Origin: Seriola aureovittata
Lineage: Eukaryota > Chordata > Actinopteri > Carangiformes > Carangidae
Assembly: GCF_021018895.1 (NCBI RefSeq)
Contig: NC_079376.1
Coordinates: forward strand, 16,059,001-16,123,000
Direction: 5' to 3'
Length of the DNA: 64,000 bases
Part shown: positions 12,331 to 30,461 of the stretch, in pieces
Numbering within the stretch: the first letter of the stretch is position 1
Layout: each line of letters begins with the position of its first letter
Notes under the pieces: generated by a model
The model's input: the letters and a program-made list of their open reading frames with translations, nothing else
Told to the model about the DNA's origin: nothing
Database searches by the model: none
Made by a program: the position numbers and the translations under genes

Positions 12331-12768
12331 AGGGGGGGGGGGGTGTCCGAGTTGGCTCCAAGGGGTTTCATTTTTGAAGGTGTCGGGGTGGGAGGGAGAG
12401 TGTGGGAGTGAGTGTGTGCGGAGGTGGTGGAGAGGGTGGTGTTTAGTCAGACAAGTCAAGCCAAACCCTGTCTTTGTGCTGGGCTGCATGTTGGTGTCAC
12501 ACAAACCATTAATTACCTCCATTGGCATGTCTTTTGTGTGTCTTTTACAGAAGAGCGAGAAGAGACGGTGACCCTCGTTATCACCAGTCCCGGCTCTGTC
12601 AGTGTTTGAACAACACTGAGGAAACATTAAAGCAGTGTGGCTATCAGCAATCTATGATCTGCACAGCATAGAACACCACTGCTGCCTTTGTGCTCACATG
12701 GGAGAGCACTGACATGGCTGGGCCAGATAAGCAGACAACTGAAGTGACAGATGTTTCTCACTAGGACC

Positions 12769-12770
<2 letters not shown>
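12331..12770. other. Non-coding spacer
   Basis: Begins with the G-run block and continues as single-copy-looking DNA without a recognisable protein. Confidence 0.4.

Positions 12771-12829
<59 letters not shown>
12771..12829 (+). repeat. (TG)n microsatellite
   Basis: 59 bp of uninterrupted TG. Confidence 0.97.
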
Positions 12830-15870
<3,041 letters not shown>

Positions 15871-16600
15871 TAAAGGAGCTATATGTAAGTTTTCTCTAAT
15901 GCTGAATGTGGTTGCTTGCTGGGAGCAGGTGGTGATGTCGCTTCACAAGGTCATTGTTGCATTTACAAGACAAGAGGTTATAAAATGCCCTCTGGGCAGC
16001 ACTATGTCTTCAGGGCAGATTGGAGGCTACAGTGAGCCTCTATGAGAGAGCGGCGAGATACAGTAGATAGCTAGCTGCTTAGCATGCTAACTTCAGTACA
16101 AGAAAAGATGTGATAGAGGTTAACATTTGCATTGCTTTCCACCGCTGGAGACAGCTCTTTGTGAGTTAAGGAATCTTTAACTTGCCGTCAAACAGTCCTT
16201 TCAGAGCTACGTTTTTTCAACCGCTGAACTACAGTATTCCTACACACAAGCACACCTACTCTTAGCTCTGTCCAACTCAAACAGCTGATCTGCTCAAACT
16301 GTAGTTCTAAAGGAAAGGGGCTGTTTGATGAAGCGGTGAAAATATTCAAGATAAAAGATGCACTTAAACTGATATTACCTTTTTTTGTGGGGGGTGGCAT
16401 TTTTGCGAATGGCCCAGTTCACAGCAGCACATCACTCAACTTCTGTGCCGGCGCTCCTGGCTGCTTCTCCAAACTGTCAATGATCTGATCTGAATCTACC
16501 GCAGGTAATACATCGTCTATAGATAAGTACTTCATACAACCCCATATCAAATAACCCAAACTATCAATTTAACCTCTGCATTGGTGCGCACAGAAAAAGG
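15871..16600 (-). repeat. Fish interspersed repeats, mostly minus oriented
   Basis: On the - strand from about 16590 leftward, the words ATAGTTTGGGTTATTTGATA, GGGGTTGTATGAAGTACTTA, GTATTACCTGC and TTTGGAGAAGCAGCCAGGAG appear in the order I know from a very common teleost repeat. On the + strand, 15871-15900 starts TTAAAGGAGCTATATGTAAG, another recurrent fish repeat start. Outer limits are uncertain and no coding capacity is visible. Confidence 0.5.
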
Positions 16601-19049
16601 AGCCACACTTAAATTTGCCCTGTGTAGCAGAGAGAGCTGGTTAGTGAAAAAAGATTTTGTCTCTTTTTCACAATAATCTTACAGCATATACAGGCTGTAT
16701 AATGAAACAGTCACTTGCTTACCCCTTTTTCAAGGTAAATACAAAGTGAACATTTAGTATGTGGGCTGTTAAATGTCACATAACATATTTCTGTTATTTT
16801 GATGCCAAAGAGTAAACCATAGAATGCAACAAAAGTGCAGCATTTCTGTACGCTAGAAGATCTGTGGCTCTGATCTGAAGTTGGGAGCCTCTGGATAAAG
16901 CTGAATAAGCCTGGCTAACAAATTAGGGTTAATAATGAGTTATGTTACTCACTCCAAATGCACAGGAAATTCATGACAATGCTCCAAACTTTCAGTAAGG
17001 TAAGTAATGGCTCTCACTAGCAACAACATAGCTAGCATCATCAGAATGCAAGCAGTACCATTAATGCTCACCCTGAAATCTATCAAGTGTTGGTATTTTG
17101 GACGGCTTTGTTACTGCGGATTGGTACCTAATAAGTATTTCACTGGTAGCTCATATAGGTAAAATAATTAGACTGTAATGTTTTGGCTGTAATGTAAAGC
17201 ATTAGATACATGTTGATCTATATCTCAGGAATGCAATCAAAGAGCAAGTAAAAAAGAGAGAAGAGAACAGAGGGAAAAATGAAAATTAACTTCTTTACAG
17301 CACAGGTGAACACACATCTTCACGGAGTCGTATTTGCAAAAAGAAAACAAGTAAGCACAGCTGGATTAGAGGTTTTCTCCCATTTCGTGCCAGTGAGTCA
17401 ACACTGTCCTTGTTTATGCAGGTGTGTGATATGCGTATGCGCTCATGTGCATACTGAGGCAGATCCTGTTGTGGACACTGTGTACAAGATGTCCAGACTC
17501 CCTCCCTATCAGGTCGTCCAGTCACCAGCCGTCTGAATTATCGGTCGCCAAAAAAAAAAAAAAGAAAAAAGAAAAAAGGGTGTCAAGGCTTCAAATGAGC
17601 TAGGTCAATGCTGCAGAGTCTTATCAGCCTTGGCCAAATTTCCACTGTGAAGAGGAAAAAAAAAATTTAACACCTTTTTAAAGACGGCTAGCCCCTGGCT
17701 GACCCCAGAGAGAAAAAGTAGCAGAGAGAAGAGAGTGAAAATAATTGATAAAGGGTGTTCAATATCTGATCTCTGTCTCTCTGATTCTGCTTGGCTGTCT
17801 GGGCCCAGCCCTGCTCTCACGTTGGGCTGTCTTTGCAGGACTGTCTGTGTCTTTTTAATTACTATAATTCAGGACCACCCGCTGAATGCCTCCATCTGCC
17901 TCTCTCTGAGGTGAGAGATGGAAAAATCCTCCAAAAAAAGAAGGCACGCCATTCATCCTTCCGAACTGCGGTGAAATTGATCCTTGTGCTTCATTTACAT
18001 TCGATGTTAAATCTAATAGGAGGGTTGATTTCTCATGCAAAATCCTAAAGAAAGTATATTTCAGTGAAACACACTATGGTGGATATGGATATGGAATCAC
18101 GTCTTCTGCTTTCGTCTGGCATGTTTCTATATAGTCGTTCACAGAAAAAATCTGCTCACTGCTCACGTCATTACATGAGCAAGTGAGTAAAAACCTGTGA
18201 TGGCTTTGTGTAACCTGGTGTTATGTTTGAGTCAGAGTGAAACAGGAAGGGAGATCACTCGCCCTCACAGATGAGTGGTGTTGCTACATTAACCTGTGAT
18301 TATTCTTGTTTCAACACCACAGCTCTGACATAAAAGAGCAATGCTCAGTGGGCCGTCTCTTACCTGTTCACCAGTGCTGACGGGCTGCGCTGGCTGCATT
18401 CGCAATGGTGACTCAGATGAAGGGCAGGCAGGAAGTGCATGACAAACAGATGTCTCACTGACACCTGAAGGAGAATGTGCAAGTGAAAGTCACTTTAAAG
18501 TTTAAAGTCAAAAGATAACTGGGAAGGATGTGTCATAAACTATAGAAATAGGATGTTTTTACTGTATGTGGGGTTAAGAAATGTTGGTTCCTTATAGCCA
18601 CATTTAATTTTTTTTTTTTTTTAAATCAGCATGCCTTTATCAGAGAATCTACCCACATTCATCTCACACAGTTCCCTCATCTTAATGAGGGATTGCGCTT
18701 TCTATATATTTAGTTTTCACGACTTTCACAAGTCCACCCACTGACAGCTCACTGGGACTGTCTTCTTTACAAAAACAAACTTATACTGACACAGTGCTGC
18801 ACATCACTCACTGTCACACACACACAGGCAAACATACACACACTGACTGAACATGAATGTAAAGCATAGAATATGAAGGGGGTGCAGGTAACATGATGAT
18901 CATTGACTAAACACTAAAATGTCTTGGAACTGCAAAATGAGTTCTGCATGACTAAACGTCATCTCATTAAGTATTCCTTTCGTCCACTGAATTAGAGTAT
19001 TTAATGAATTCATTACCATAAAGCAAATTAATATTATAGTCACAAAACT
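16601..19049. other. Non-coding spacer
   Basis: No gene recognised. A-runs occur near 17550-17577 and a T-run near 18606-18622. Confidence 0.5.
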
Positions 19050-19150
19050 GAACTGTTAAAAAAAAAGCCATGTTGTGGGGATATGTTTCCATCTGTCTCC
19101 AGTATTTGTGCCAAGCTAAGCTAACTGGCTGCGGGTTGAGGGCAGACTCA
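19050..19150 (-). repeat. Fish interspersed repeat ('GTTAGCTTAGCT' type), fragment
   Basis: Read on the - strand it contains CAGCCAGTTAGCTTAGCTTG followed by ATACTGGAGACAGATGGAAA. The same word order recurs on the + strand at 48535 and, more diverged, at 52330. It is a short decayed fragment. Confidence 0.5.
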
Positions 19151-22100
19151 CTCCCAAAGTCGTCACACAGACATTTGGCTAGGACCACTTGATGTCACTG
19201 TTTGACGCACTGGGTATACCTTCAGGGGTCATTTTTCAACATGCAGGGTGGTCCATTTGTGCAAAAAAACTAATAGACTTTCAACATAGAGAACATTGGT
19301 TGAAAGTAGTTCTGTCAAGCAGCCTGTTGTCTGCTGACATACATGGGGCGAGACTGCGCTATGGTTTTCGAAGTCGCATTGAACGTTTTCTTTATTAAAC
19401 CTCATCACAATCTTTCCCTAAGTTTAACCAAAGGCCTTTTGTCTCCTAAACCGAACCACAGACAGGACTCAGGATGTGACCCCCTGTCATGGCTGTCATG
19501 CGCTCAGCATCCACCCCAACCTTCTCTTGTGACTCCACTTCCATTACTAAACGTGTTGGCTGTAGCTTCATGTTTACAGTTCAGACGTGAGAGTGGTATG
19601 AGCCTTCTCATCTAACTGTAAACAAGAAGTTCATTTGTCTAAATGTCAAATTATTCCTTTAAAATGGATTTATTGACCGTCAAGGGAGAAATTTTCCATT
19701 AGCTCCCTTTCATAGTTTCCAGTTACAGTACATGGATATTGCCTTAAAAGATTTACTTGTCTTAATGCAGTTCTTACAGAATCGTACACTTCAGAGGAAT
19801 AAGAATTTTCTAGATGATAATCCATGTATGATAACAAACATGATGAAAGTAGATCGTGTATAAACCATTTTCTGCAACAAATGGCTACACACATTTATTC
19901 AGGGAATTGCTTTTTTTTAATGCACTGCAAGCATATAATACACTAATATGTCAACCCCCAAAAGGAATATACAGAGCAGAACTCACCAGACACATATTAT
20001 TGAGCTATAGATTACACATCATACACAAAATGAGGTATGGTGATAAGATGAGGGTTGGGGTGATCGGGAGAGTAATATATGACACAGCCAGCAACAGTGG
20101 AGATGCAAGCAGCAGAAACATAACGACCACAACACAAGTGAGAGCTTGTTAGTTGGCAAAGAACTAGATCTCATTATCTTGATTTTAATGTGATTGGGAA
20201 GTGTTTAAAATGTGATTGGTAATCAAAGAGTCAACCGATACTGAACTGCAGTGCAAGAACTAATGTGATTCTTCATTCATCATTCATCAATTGTCATTTT
20301 TAATCACTGATAATGAATAGTGCAGCTGCGTGGGGACAAGAGATCAACAATTCTGAGAGGGTAGAGGACATGCTCCCATTTAATTCACAGGCCATAACAA
20401 TCGCATAGATCCCTTACAAGTGCCACAGAGTTCGTTCCTTCTGCACATCTGTAGCCCACCCACTACTCTTGTACTGTACCTCATAGCAAACATCCTATAA
20501 CAAGTCCCTTTCTCAAGAAATGCATCCCTGTAAAATGTTTTATTTCAAATCACTGCAGTGGATTTGGGCCAGGATTGCTTTTTGCTGAGAGTACAGCATT
20601 CAGGAAGTTCCAGTTGTTTCAATGGACTGCCAGATAATTTTAATAAGAGGCCGTTTCACAGTAACATATTTATCAGTCCAAGCAAATGTATATCGATCAC
20701 TGGAGAAGAATGTCCATTTGCTTAGATCAATGTGTTGTTGCCATACATTGCCAGTTGTTGTACTTACTTTAAACATTGTTTAAATGGCTATTTTGTGCTA
20801 GATCCAAAGTTACTTTCAGAGAAAGCCTTCTGGCCATTATTGGCTCTCACTCTTCTTTTATCCGCCTTGTTGTGATTCTTCTACTATTATTTTCTGTCAA
20901 GCTGCCAATTCTTCTAATTCAATTCAGCCATAGTTTCTGGTACTGTAACCTCATAAGTTCTTGTTTTCCCCCTTAATTCTCCCTTTTAGTTTCTTTTACA
21001 TTACAGTAGAAAGAAATTGGCACTGTGTGATAAAATCACATTCAGTGTGATAATATATATGTATTGAAAATATGCAATGTTTACAAACCCAAGAAACTGA
21101 CTTGGAAGCTGACTTAAACCTCAAACATACTGAAAATGATGATTTTAGCGCATAAATCTGCGCAGGTTATAAGATAACCACAGGTATCGTCATTAGACCT
21201 GCAAGAATATCAGCGGGTTTCAATAAGACACAGTTCCAAACGTCTCAACAGAAGCCTGAATTGCTAATTGAAATGCTAGCATAAAACATATTCTTGTTAT
21301 TATTATTATATTGTTATTATATTTGCTAGTCACATAAAGCATTTGTGTACATGCTCTGGCTCTGTGCTAACAAGAACTACTCGTTTAATATATCAGTGTC
21401 ATCCAGACTAAGCTAAAATAACTGTAGTGTTTGAAACTAGAAAATCTAGTAAATGCTAACAAGTATTTTGGTTAACTTACTACAATACTGAAACCAGAAT
21501 GTATGAGTGCATGGTGAGTTTCCTGTAATTGTTAATTACAAAAAAGTTCTGTGAAATTAGGCAGGTCTGTTGTTGTAACTTGTTTGTGTTTTAACTAAAA
21601 GGCAACAATGCTTAAATTAGGATTTAATCAACTAAATGTCAAATCACCTAATAAGAAAAAAGAACACAGAATTCACCAGCCACTCAACTCAGCACGAAGC
21701 GGCTGATGAAAATGGCAAGGCATGGACAACTATGATGGCTTACTTAAAAGGCTCAGATCCACCCTCAGGCAATGCCTTTTTCCCCACAGTGGACCATCAG
21801 TATTCATCAGCAAACCTGTGGAGACAACATCACAGTAAGGGAAAGGACAAAGGAGGGAAAATACAATTAAAAAAAGATACAAGGCCCACTGGCATCATAG
21901 CATGTATATCTGAAACATATCGTATAAGTTTTGAAACAAAAGATTAACGATTAATAATCATAAACAGCTAAAGAAAGAACAATGTACTCCAGGAAATTTT
22001 GAATGCAATTCTGATCATGATGCATTATGGATTTTTCCCTTATGAATGGTCGTAGCGCTGTTGGTAGCCAGAAATGTCCTGAGATCAGAAGACATTGATT

Positions 22101-24725
22101 TTTACTTTAATACTGAATTGAGATATGGAGCTACAGGAGTAGTCAGTGCAGCAGTGTTGAAAACCAAATCACAAGCCATAAGGAGACTTATCACTACGTA
22201 TACTGTTGCCCCAGGGGGCCTTTGTCACGCTTTCTACTCTTCGCCTATTGGGCTGAACAGATTGTCGACATTTTGCAAAGAAGTAGAGATACGGTCAAAG
22301 TCTAGATTAGTCCCAACAAATCAAGAGACATGTCTTCAAAATGGATTTACAGGACAAGATTTGACTCGTTTTAGAATAAGACATGACAAAATGGAAAAAA
22401 AAAACATCAAAAACAGCATTGTACATTACTCCACTGTGACTCATCGCCACGAGAACAAAAGAATATGCTTTGTGTTCTGCATGGTGACTCATTCACTTTT
22501 TCCGCCTCCTCTGCTTCTTTCTGTCACTTTCGTTCTCTATCTTTCTCCCTCCGTCTGTATCTCTGTCCACGTTCCTTGGAAAGCGTTTCATGCCTGAGCA
22601 TCTGCTTATCCTCATCCATACCTCACTTCCCTCCTCATGGCCTGAGCTCCACAAGCCTTGAATTTTTCCGGTGACTGACACGCTAAGGCTTACCTCAGTT
22701 CACACTGACGCACCTGGGGACCCATGTGTTGAAGCCCTGCTGGATATTCCAACATACTGTTCATACAGTTAAACATGTACACATCTGTCGCTCAAAACCA
22801 CAGACGGATGACAGACACACAGACGTATACACTCTCAAAGCCACGACTCCTCTCTCCCACTCTGTACATATGCTGTCTGGCTCCTGACATTTGCTGTCCA
22901 GCAGTGGTAGAGCAGAGCTGTCAGAGCGCATTTCATCTAAATCCTGTCACACTCACGCACCATCAATCCCCCTGTGACTCCATACAGCTCAATGGCAAAA
23001 TGCCTGCAGAGGAAGGACAAGTAGTAAGTAGTAATTATTTAATGGCTCAGTCAATGACAGTGAGACTCTTTGCTTCAAGTTTTAAATGAGCAGTGTGGAG
23101 TTCCAGCAATGTAACACGCTTTGATACAAAACAAAAACAAAAAGAAAGATATCACAACGTCTCTGACGGCTAGCGGTGATGTTTTATTTCATGACCCATT
23201 CACAGAAACCCTGTATTACGAAGTACTTGAACGGCCCTGTTGCCATCATGTTAGTGAAGTTTTTTTTTGTTTCTTTTCCCCATAAAGAAGCTCTCTGCCG
23301 CTCTTCCATGTTTCATGAGGTTTTTTGTATTTTTATACTGGTTGGAAATACAAGTCTTGAATAACAGAAAAATTATGTTTATGAATTCATGGCAAGTTTA
23401 ACCCACTATCCCACGACATACATGACACATGCCTGCATCCCCCACCAGAAATTTTATGATCTCTGTTTAGCTATAGACTTAAGAGCCCATCTTTGTTATC
23501 TTATTATATATTTTTTAATATGAAAGAATGATTAATTATCTCCAGAAGCAAAACACACAGCTGCCATTAGGTGCCAGACAACAGCAAAAGAGCGGGGTGC
23601 AGCAGCGGAGAGGTCTTTTGTGCAACTTTAATATTGTAGTGTTGGTACTGTGGTGAAAAGCATGTGTGCAGACCCATACTAAAGGCAGCGTGGAAGCTTT
23701 TGATGTCAGGTTCTTTTGTGTGCAGGCCCTATGGCTTTTAATGAGGCAACCTGCCTCATTATCGGAGCTCTGTGAGGCCCTGACACAGCCACACCGTGGG
23801 ACTGCCTCCACTCACTGTTCTGCAGCCACAAATTACAGCAGCTTAGCCCCTCACTGGGACTAGAGGCCAACCTAGCCGCCCTTTCTAATGGCACCCGAGG
23901 GACAGAGAATTGTACATACACATATGTTTGGCCAAAACTAGCTTAATAGGCGATTCCTTTGTCATTCCCATTAGAGTGAAAGTTTGACATGCAAGGCATG
24001 AATTTAGAACTTTCTTCCTATTGATCGAGTGAAAATATTCAGTAAATTGTGACTCAAAAGGGCAGCACAGCCTCTGTTGTGACTTTTCTCTCATTTTGTT
24101 TGGCAGTAATTTGCCAGCACAGTTAGCTGAAAATAAAGGTTCCCCAAGTCATGCCAGAACTGTGGCCGAATTTTAACCTGGGGACAGCTTAAAAACAGCA
24201 CAGCCCAGCAGGGATGGAAATATCACCAGCAGAGTCAAATTAATACACCTCACAGTCTGTTAAAGTTAGATTAAGAATATTACATTACCTGTTCTGCTGT
24301 TTTCCCTCAGTTGCTTTAATTGACCTTTTTAAATTTGGATGAACTTTAATATGTAAATATCAGTTTCTTGTTTAAAGCTGATTATTTTACCCAAGCTCTT
24401 TACACTGATACCTTAATTAACCCTGCTATTATTTTGTTAACGAGAATGAATGAAACAAAAGTTTATAATCAAAGAATTATGGGTTTTTTCCCAATCCATA
24501 TCCCATCTCTCATGTATGTGTTCTTTTTAATTTTCATGAACACACAGACTATTTGTTAGTTTGTTACTCTGCTTAATAGAATGAAAATAAAAGATTAAAT
24601 TAACGAATGAAAGTTGTGTGAACAATATGAATGTGGTTGTAATAAATCTAATCAAATTTACCTTTTTTGGATCATTAAAAAGGCTGTTTTTCAACAATGT
24701 AATGCTTTTTTTGGTAGAATTTAAA
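19151..24725. other. Non-coding spacer
   Basis: I found no gene here. The longest open frame (22046-22597, 183 codons, +) has no recognisable domain, no splice structure and a C-rich low-complexity end, so I treat it as chance. AT-rich single-copy-looking DNA dominates. Confidence 0.5.
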
Positions 24726-25170
24726 ATGCTATTACTTGTCTATAAAGTACTAAATAGTCTCGGGCCTAGAATACATGTCTGATTTCTATGTAAGTTATGA
24801 AGCATTCCAACCCCTCAAGTCATCTGGGACAAGTTTACTCAGTCTTCCCAGAATCAAAACCCAGCGAGGTGAAGCAGCTTTAGGTTTCTATGCTCCCCAC
24901 CAGTGGGACAAACTGCTAAAACTGTCAGCTTATTCAAATCAGGACTTAAAACATTACTGTTTACTGAGGGTTTTTTTAAACTATTTATTTGCTTACCTTT
25001 GCTTTTGTTTGTTTCATTTTGTCTTCATGTTCCATTTGTAATGCTTTTGTTTATGTTTTATTGTCTTTTAAATGCCATCTCAGTGTCTTTTTAATGTATT
25101 CCTATTCCTCTGTAAAGCACTTTGAATTGCCCTGGGTCTGAATGGTGCCATATAAATAAACTTGCCTTGG
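24726..25170 (+). mobile_element. 5'-truncated L2-like LINE, 3' end
   Basis: A frame from 24726 reads MLLLVYKVLNSLGPR and then breaks. From about 24772 another frame reads YMSDFYVSYEAF, then SSGTSLLSLPRIKTQRGEAA, then FYAPHQWDKL. This is the C-terminal tail of L2-type retrotransposon ORF2 (consensus of the kind YKVLNGLGP, YLSDLL, SLPR-KT-GE-A, APH-WN-LP). The 3' tail has GTAAAGCACTTTGAATTGCC and ends in ATAAATAAACTTGCC, as in many fish L2 copies. The frameshift and 5' truncation make it a dead insertion. Confidence 0.75.
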
Positions 25171-28100
25171 CTTACAGGCATTGTATTAAAGAAGATGTTT
25201 GCCTTATGGGAGATGGGACTAATACCTATTCCTATCCTGCCCAGTTCACCGCACAGACGTCTGAAGAATTTCCATGTGATCTGACCACTAACATACAGGA
25301 GCTTAACCTTGGACTCTGTCCTTCAGGCTATACCAGGGGTTTTGTGTGTTTTATCCATTTACCTACAAATTGTATATTTCACTTAACTGATGAGCATTTT
25401 CCTGAACATAACTTAGTAGATTGACTTAAGACATAAAACATTTAGACAGGCAATTCATCACAGAGATCTGTGAGTATGCTTCATTTTTGTGAAAGTTTTG
25501 TTATCAATAGTAATGCATTGCAGATAGGATAAATACTTACTACAGGCATTCTATCATTACAATGAATATCATTTGGGAGTCACCTGCATAACAGCATAGG
25601 TTGATTTTAAGAAACTGCTTTTCAAAACTAATCATTAGAGCAGCTTTAAAAATACTACTGAACAAGAGTTTAAGTTTTCAGAACAGTCGCTTCTCACAGC
25701 TGCATTATCATGCAACAATACCATAACTGTCAAAACAATAAATTTCACAGTTGTATAAGCATGTTTCACAAATATATTTTATGAGTGTGCACAAATGTAT
25801 TGATTGATATTTTTGTCCTGCATGTGCCCCACAAGACATTTTTGGTAGCACTGTCACTTCAATACATTGAGTTATTGCAGGTGATGTCCCGTGGGTGGCT
25901 AAAGTGAAGAAGTGACGGCAGCATCTTTTCACAGCCTCCAGAAAATGTGAGGCATTGAGGAGGTGGGTCGGTGCCAGAAACACCTGATGAGACCTGTCCT
26001 TGATACTGTGGCAGAGGCCTGTTCAAAGCTCCTTGACCAGCATGCACCTGCAGACATCTTAAAAACACTTAATTTAATCCATCCTGAATATTGTCATTGT
26101 TATTTTAATCAATTCCCCCACCAAGGACATTCTGCTTGTATTCTTTTGCATATTTAAAATCTATAGACTTTTAATGAGAGTTCATTGAAATATCTCCAAA
26201 CTCAGGGTCTTTGTGTGTGTGTGTTTGTGTGTGTGCTAAGGGCATGCCTGGACTTGCTGAACTTCCTTCTATACTTAGCACAGGCAATAGTCACCCCACT
26301 TCTTCTTGATGAAAATTACCCTACATTAAAATAGTGTTTGTTGCCCAAAGCAGTAGGCAAGGTGCCGAATGCTAATTGGGTGAGATGTCTGTCAGGAGTC
26401 CTCAGCAGGCTGATGCCTGTGGGCCGTTTACCCAGCACCAACTCTTGGATAAGGTGTTTATTTTGGGCGTACAGCCAGTGCCCATCATGTGGTCCCTCAT
26501 CCTCCACACAGACAATTTAGCATCCCAGCATACACCAACAAATTACTTGCTCTCACATACACAGCCTATCTCATGAATTTGGCATTAAATCACACAAGCC
26601 CCGCTGAATTCCCCATTTGGGTGAACCAAGCTTAATTTTGCCTCAAGCAAGTCTTTCCATATTGTTTCAGCTTTACCAGTTTGTATCATATGTAGATGAT
26701 TCGGGCATTTATGAATCACAAACATTATTGCTGAATATGTGCATGCTAGGAAATATAAATCCGTAAGCAACAGTACATGAGGTCCCTTGTTCATCAGTGA
26801 GATCAGCCCATTTCAATATCCCTGAATAATTAATTGATACATATAATGTAAAGTGTATCTTTGACGAGGAGAGAGATGAGAGAGCCACTCTAATGGAAAA
26901 TAAACACACATGGCCTCTCCAGCTGCTGAGAACTCCTGATGCATCGACTGTGAGAAGTATGGCCTCATACAGCTGGGCCATTGAGTAAATATTAAAAGTG
27001 ACATTTCTTCAGGACGAACCAGGGCTAATTCATAAAGTGCACTTTGATGATTTGAAGTGCCATACTTGTCCTTTTAGGATTCTCAAGCATGAATCTTTAA
27101 TTTCCATCCTAAATAATGTGCCATGGTTTATTGATGAGACTCACTTTCCTGTGGTGCTGTGTGCTAATTGGTTGAAGATGCACTAAGCTCCGGAGTTGAG
27201 TGATAAGAGAATAAAGCTAAGGTAGTACGTTGGATACCTTGTGCCAGTTGTGCTTCAAAGGTCATGCATGGTGTTGCATGGTTATAAGTGGAGAAGACTT
27301 TGCCAGATATATTGAGAAGAAGTTGAAAGCAAAATTTCACACACACACACCATCTCTCATCTCAGTGTGTGGAAGTTTTATTTCTTGTGTGAAACAGGAA
27401 GCAAAAAATGGATAACCTTACATGAGTGATGGAGGACAGAAATGTAGCTCCAGTTTCTTTTCAAGCATTGTGGATAAAAGGACACTCACAGTCAGCCCAT
27501 GTCTCCCTGTCACCCCGCATGTACCTGTCAAGGAGAGTTGAGGTCAAAATCAGCAGAATGACCCAGATTAGCAGTTATTGCAAATGAATAAATCACTGCT
27601 GTTAATTTGTCATCTGCAGAGATGAGAGTGGCGATGAGTCCCATTTCTAATAATGATTGCAACCTCATGGTTGATGTTCTATTACAACCCCAAAGCTTCA
27701 GCCACGGTAAAAAAAACAAAAAACAACAGAATTCAGAAATTCACAAAGTGGATTAAACAGCCATGATTGTATCTTTAATCAATAACTTATTGTTCCATTT
27801 ATCTCACAGCAAGCCAACTGTGGCAACATACTGTAAAAACCCATAACAGATAATACTGGCTTTGGAGTCTGGTGGCAACAGCCTGCATTGTTTTTATGTG
27901 CACAATAACCTAAAGCTGTCTAAGATAACAGCCAAGTCTTGGGGCACAAAATTTAATAAAACTGAGTAAAAAAACAACAGTAAATTACCTTTATAGGCAC
28001 GTTGAAATCACCTGTGGAGCGCACTTGAGGATTCCACACAGGATCAAATGACATTATTGTATCTGTTTTCCCTTTTCAGTGCTGTCTAGAGCAAGATCAT

Positions 28101-28475
28101 ATAATCGCACGCCTCTTTATCAACCTCAGGACAGCAGGGAGATATGGAGGCCTGCCATGTGCCATGTGCCGGAGCTGCTCCATTCCATGTCCAGGTTACT
28201 AGATCAGCATCTCATGACCCAGGTGGTCAAATAACTGTGACAAAATCATTTATGTACATAAACGTGTCTGAAATCTACGAAACTGTTTAGACCCAGGCTA
28301 CAAAGGCAATTGTGAATAAGGTGTGGTGAGCTGCTGGCACAGTAGTTTAAGATTAATACAGAAGGGCCTGCATATTTTATTTGTCCTAAATACCTCGGTG
28401 TCTGACACATTTATACAGTCAAACATCACTTATATTCTTAAGTCAAAGTTTTATGCTTGTAAATCAATGAACACC
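25171..28475. other. Non-coding spacer
   Basis: No gene or clear repeat recognised, apart from a short GT run near 26213-26235. Some stretches (about 26990-27180) look like ordinary single-copy DNA. Confidence 0.5.
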
Positions 28476-30461
28476 TTATACTTTTCTATATCTTACGATA
28501 CTATGACGTTTTTAAGACTTTTTATACCTTACTATACTATGAAGTTTTTATGATTTTTTATGCCTTTCTATACTATGACGTTTTTAAGACTTACTATACT
28601 ATGAGGGTTTTATTCCTTACTATACAATGACGTTTTATGACTTTTTATGCCTTACCATCCTGCGACATTTTTTTATTTATCTTTATGCCTTAGTATTCTA
28701 TGAGGTTTTTTTTATTTCTTTGTATTGCCTATGAAATTTTTGAATTTTTATGTCTGACTATACTATGGTATTTTTATGACTATTTATGCCATACTATACT
28801 ATGACATTTTAATGCCTTACTATACCAGCACGTTTTTATGCTTTACTAAACTATGACATTTTTATGCCTTACTATACTATGACATTTTTATGACTTTTTA
28901 TGCCTTCCTATATTATGATGTTTTTATGATTTTTTATGCATTACTATACTATGACGTTTTTATGACTTTTTATGCCTTACTTTACTATGACATTTTTATG
29001 ACTTTTTACGCCTTACTATATTATGAAGTTTTTATGATTTTTTATGACATTTTTATGACTTTTTATGCCTTACTTACTATACTATGAAGTTTTTATGACT
29101 TTTTATGCCTTACTATACTATGAAGTTTTTATGACTTTTAATGCCTTACTATACTATGACGTTTTTATGACTTTTTATGCCTTACTATACTATGAAGTTT
29201 TTATGACTTTTAATGCCTTACTATACTATGAAGTTTTTATGATTTTTTTATGCTTTACTATACTATGACGTTTTAATGACTTTTATGCCTTTCTATACTA
29301 TGACGTTTTTAAGACTTACTATACTATGATGTTTTTATTCCTTACTATACAATGACATTTTTATGACTTTTTATGCCTTACCATCCTGCAGCATTTTTTT
29401 ATTTATCTTTATGCCTTAGTATTCTATGAGGTTTTTTTTATTTTTTTGTATTGCCTTATTATACTATGACATTTTTTAATTTTTATGCCTAACTATACTA
29501 TGACATTTTTATGACTATTTATGCCATACTATACTATGACATTTTAATGACTTTTTATGCCTTACTATACCAGCAAGTTTTTTATGACTTTTTATGCCTT
29601 TCTATGCCATGACGTTTTTAAGACTTACTATCCTATGAAGTTTTTATTCTTTACTATACTATGAATTTTTTATTCTTTACTATACTATGACATTTTTATG
29701 ACTATTTATGCCATACTATACTATGACATTTTTATGACTTTTTATGCCTTACTATACTATGACGTTTTTATGATTTTTTATGCCTTACTATACTATGTTT
29801 TTTATGACTTTTTATGCCTTTCTATACTATGACGTTTTTAAGACTTACTATCCTATGAAGTTTTTATTCTTTACTATACTATGACTTTTTTTTTACTGTT
29901 TATGCCTTACTATACTATGAAGTTTTTATGACTTTTAATGCCTTACTATACTTTGAAGTTTTTATGATTTCTTATGCCTTACTATACTATGACATTTTTA
30001 TGACTTTTTATGCCTTACTATACTATGAAGTTTTTATGACTTTTAATGCCTTACTATACTTTGAAGTTTTTAGGATTTTTTATGCCATACTATACTATGA
30101 CATTTTAATGCCTTACTATACCAGCACGTTTTTTATGACTTTTTATGCCTTTCTATGCTATGACGTTTTTAAGACTTACTATCCTATGAAGTTTTTATTC
30201 TTTACTATACTATGATGTTTTTATTCTTTACTATACTATGACATTTTTATGACTATTTATGCCATACTATACTATGACATTTTTATGACTTTTTATGCCT
30301 TACTATACTATGACGTTTTTATGATTTTTTATGCCTTACTATACTATGTTTTTTATGACTTTTTATGCCTTTCTATACTATGACGTTTTTAAGACTTACT
30401 ATACTATGATGTTTTTATTCCTTACTATACAATGACGTTTTTATGACTTTTTATGCCTTAC

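Noticed and set aside
22046..22597. 183-codon open frame on +
   Set aside because: No recognisable domain; the C-terminal part comes from a pyrimidine-rich stretch; there is no splice or promoter context.
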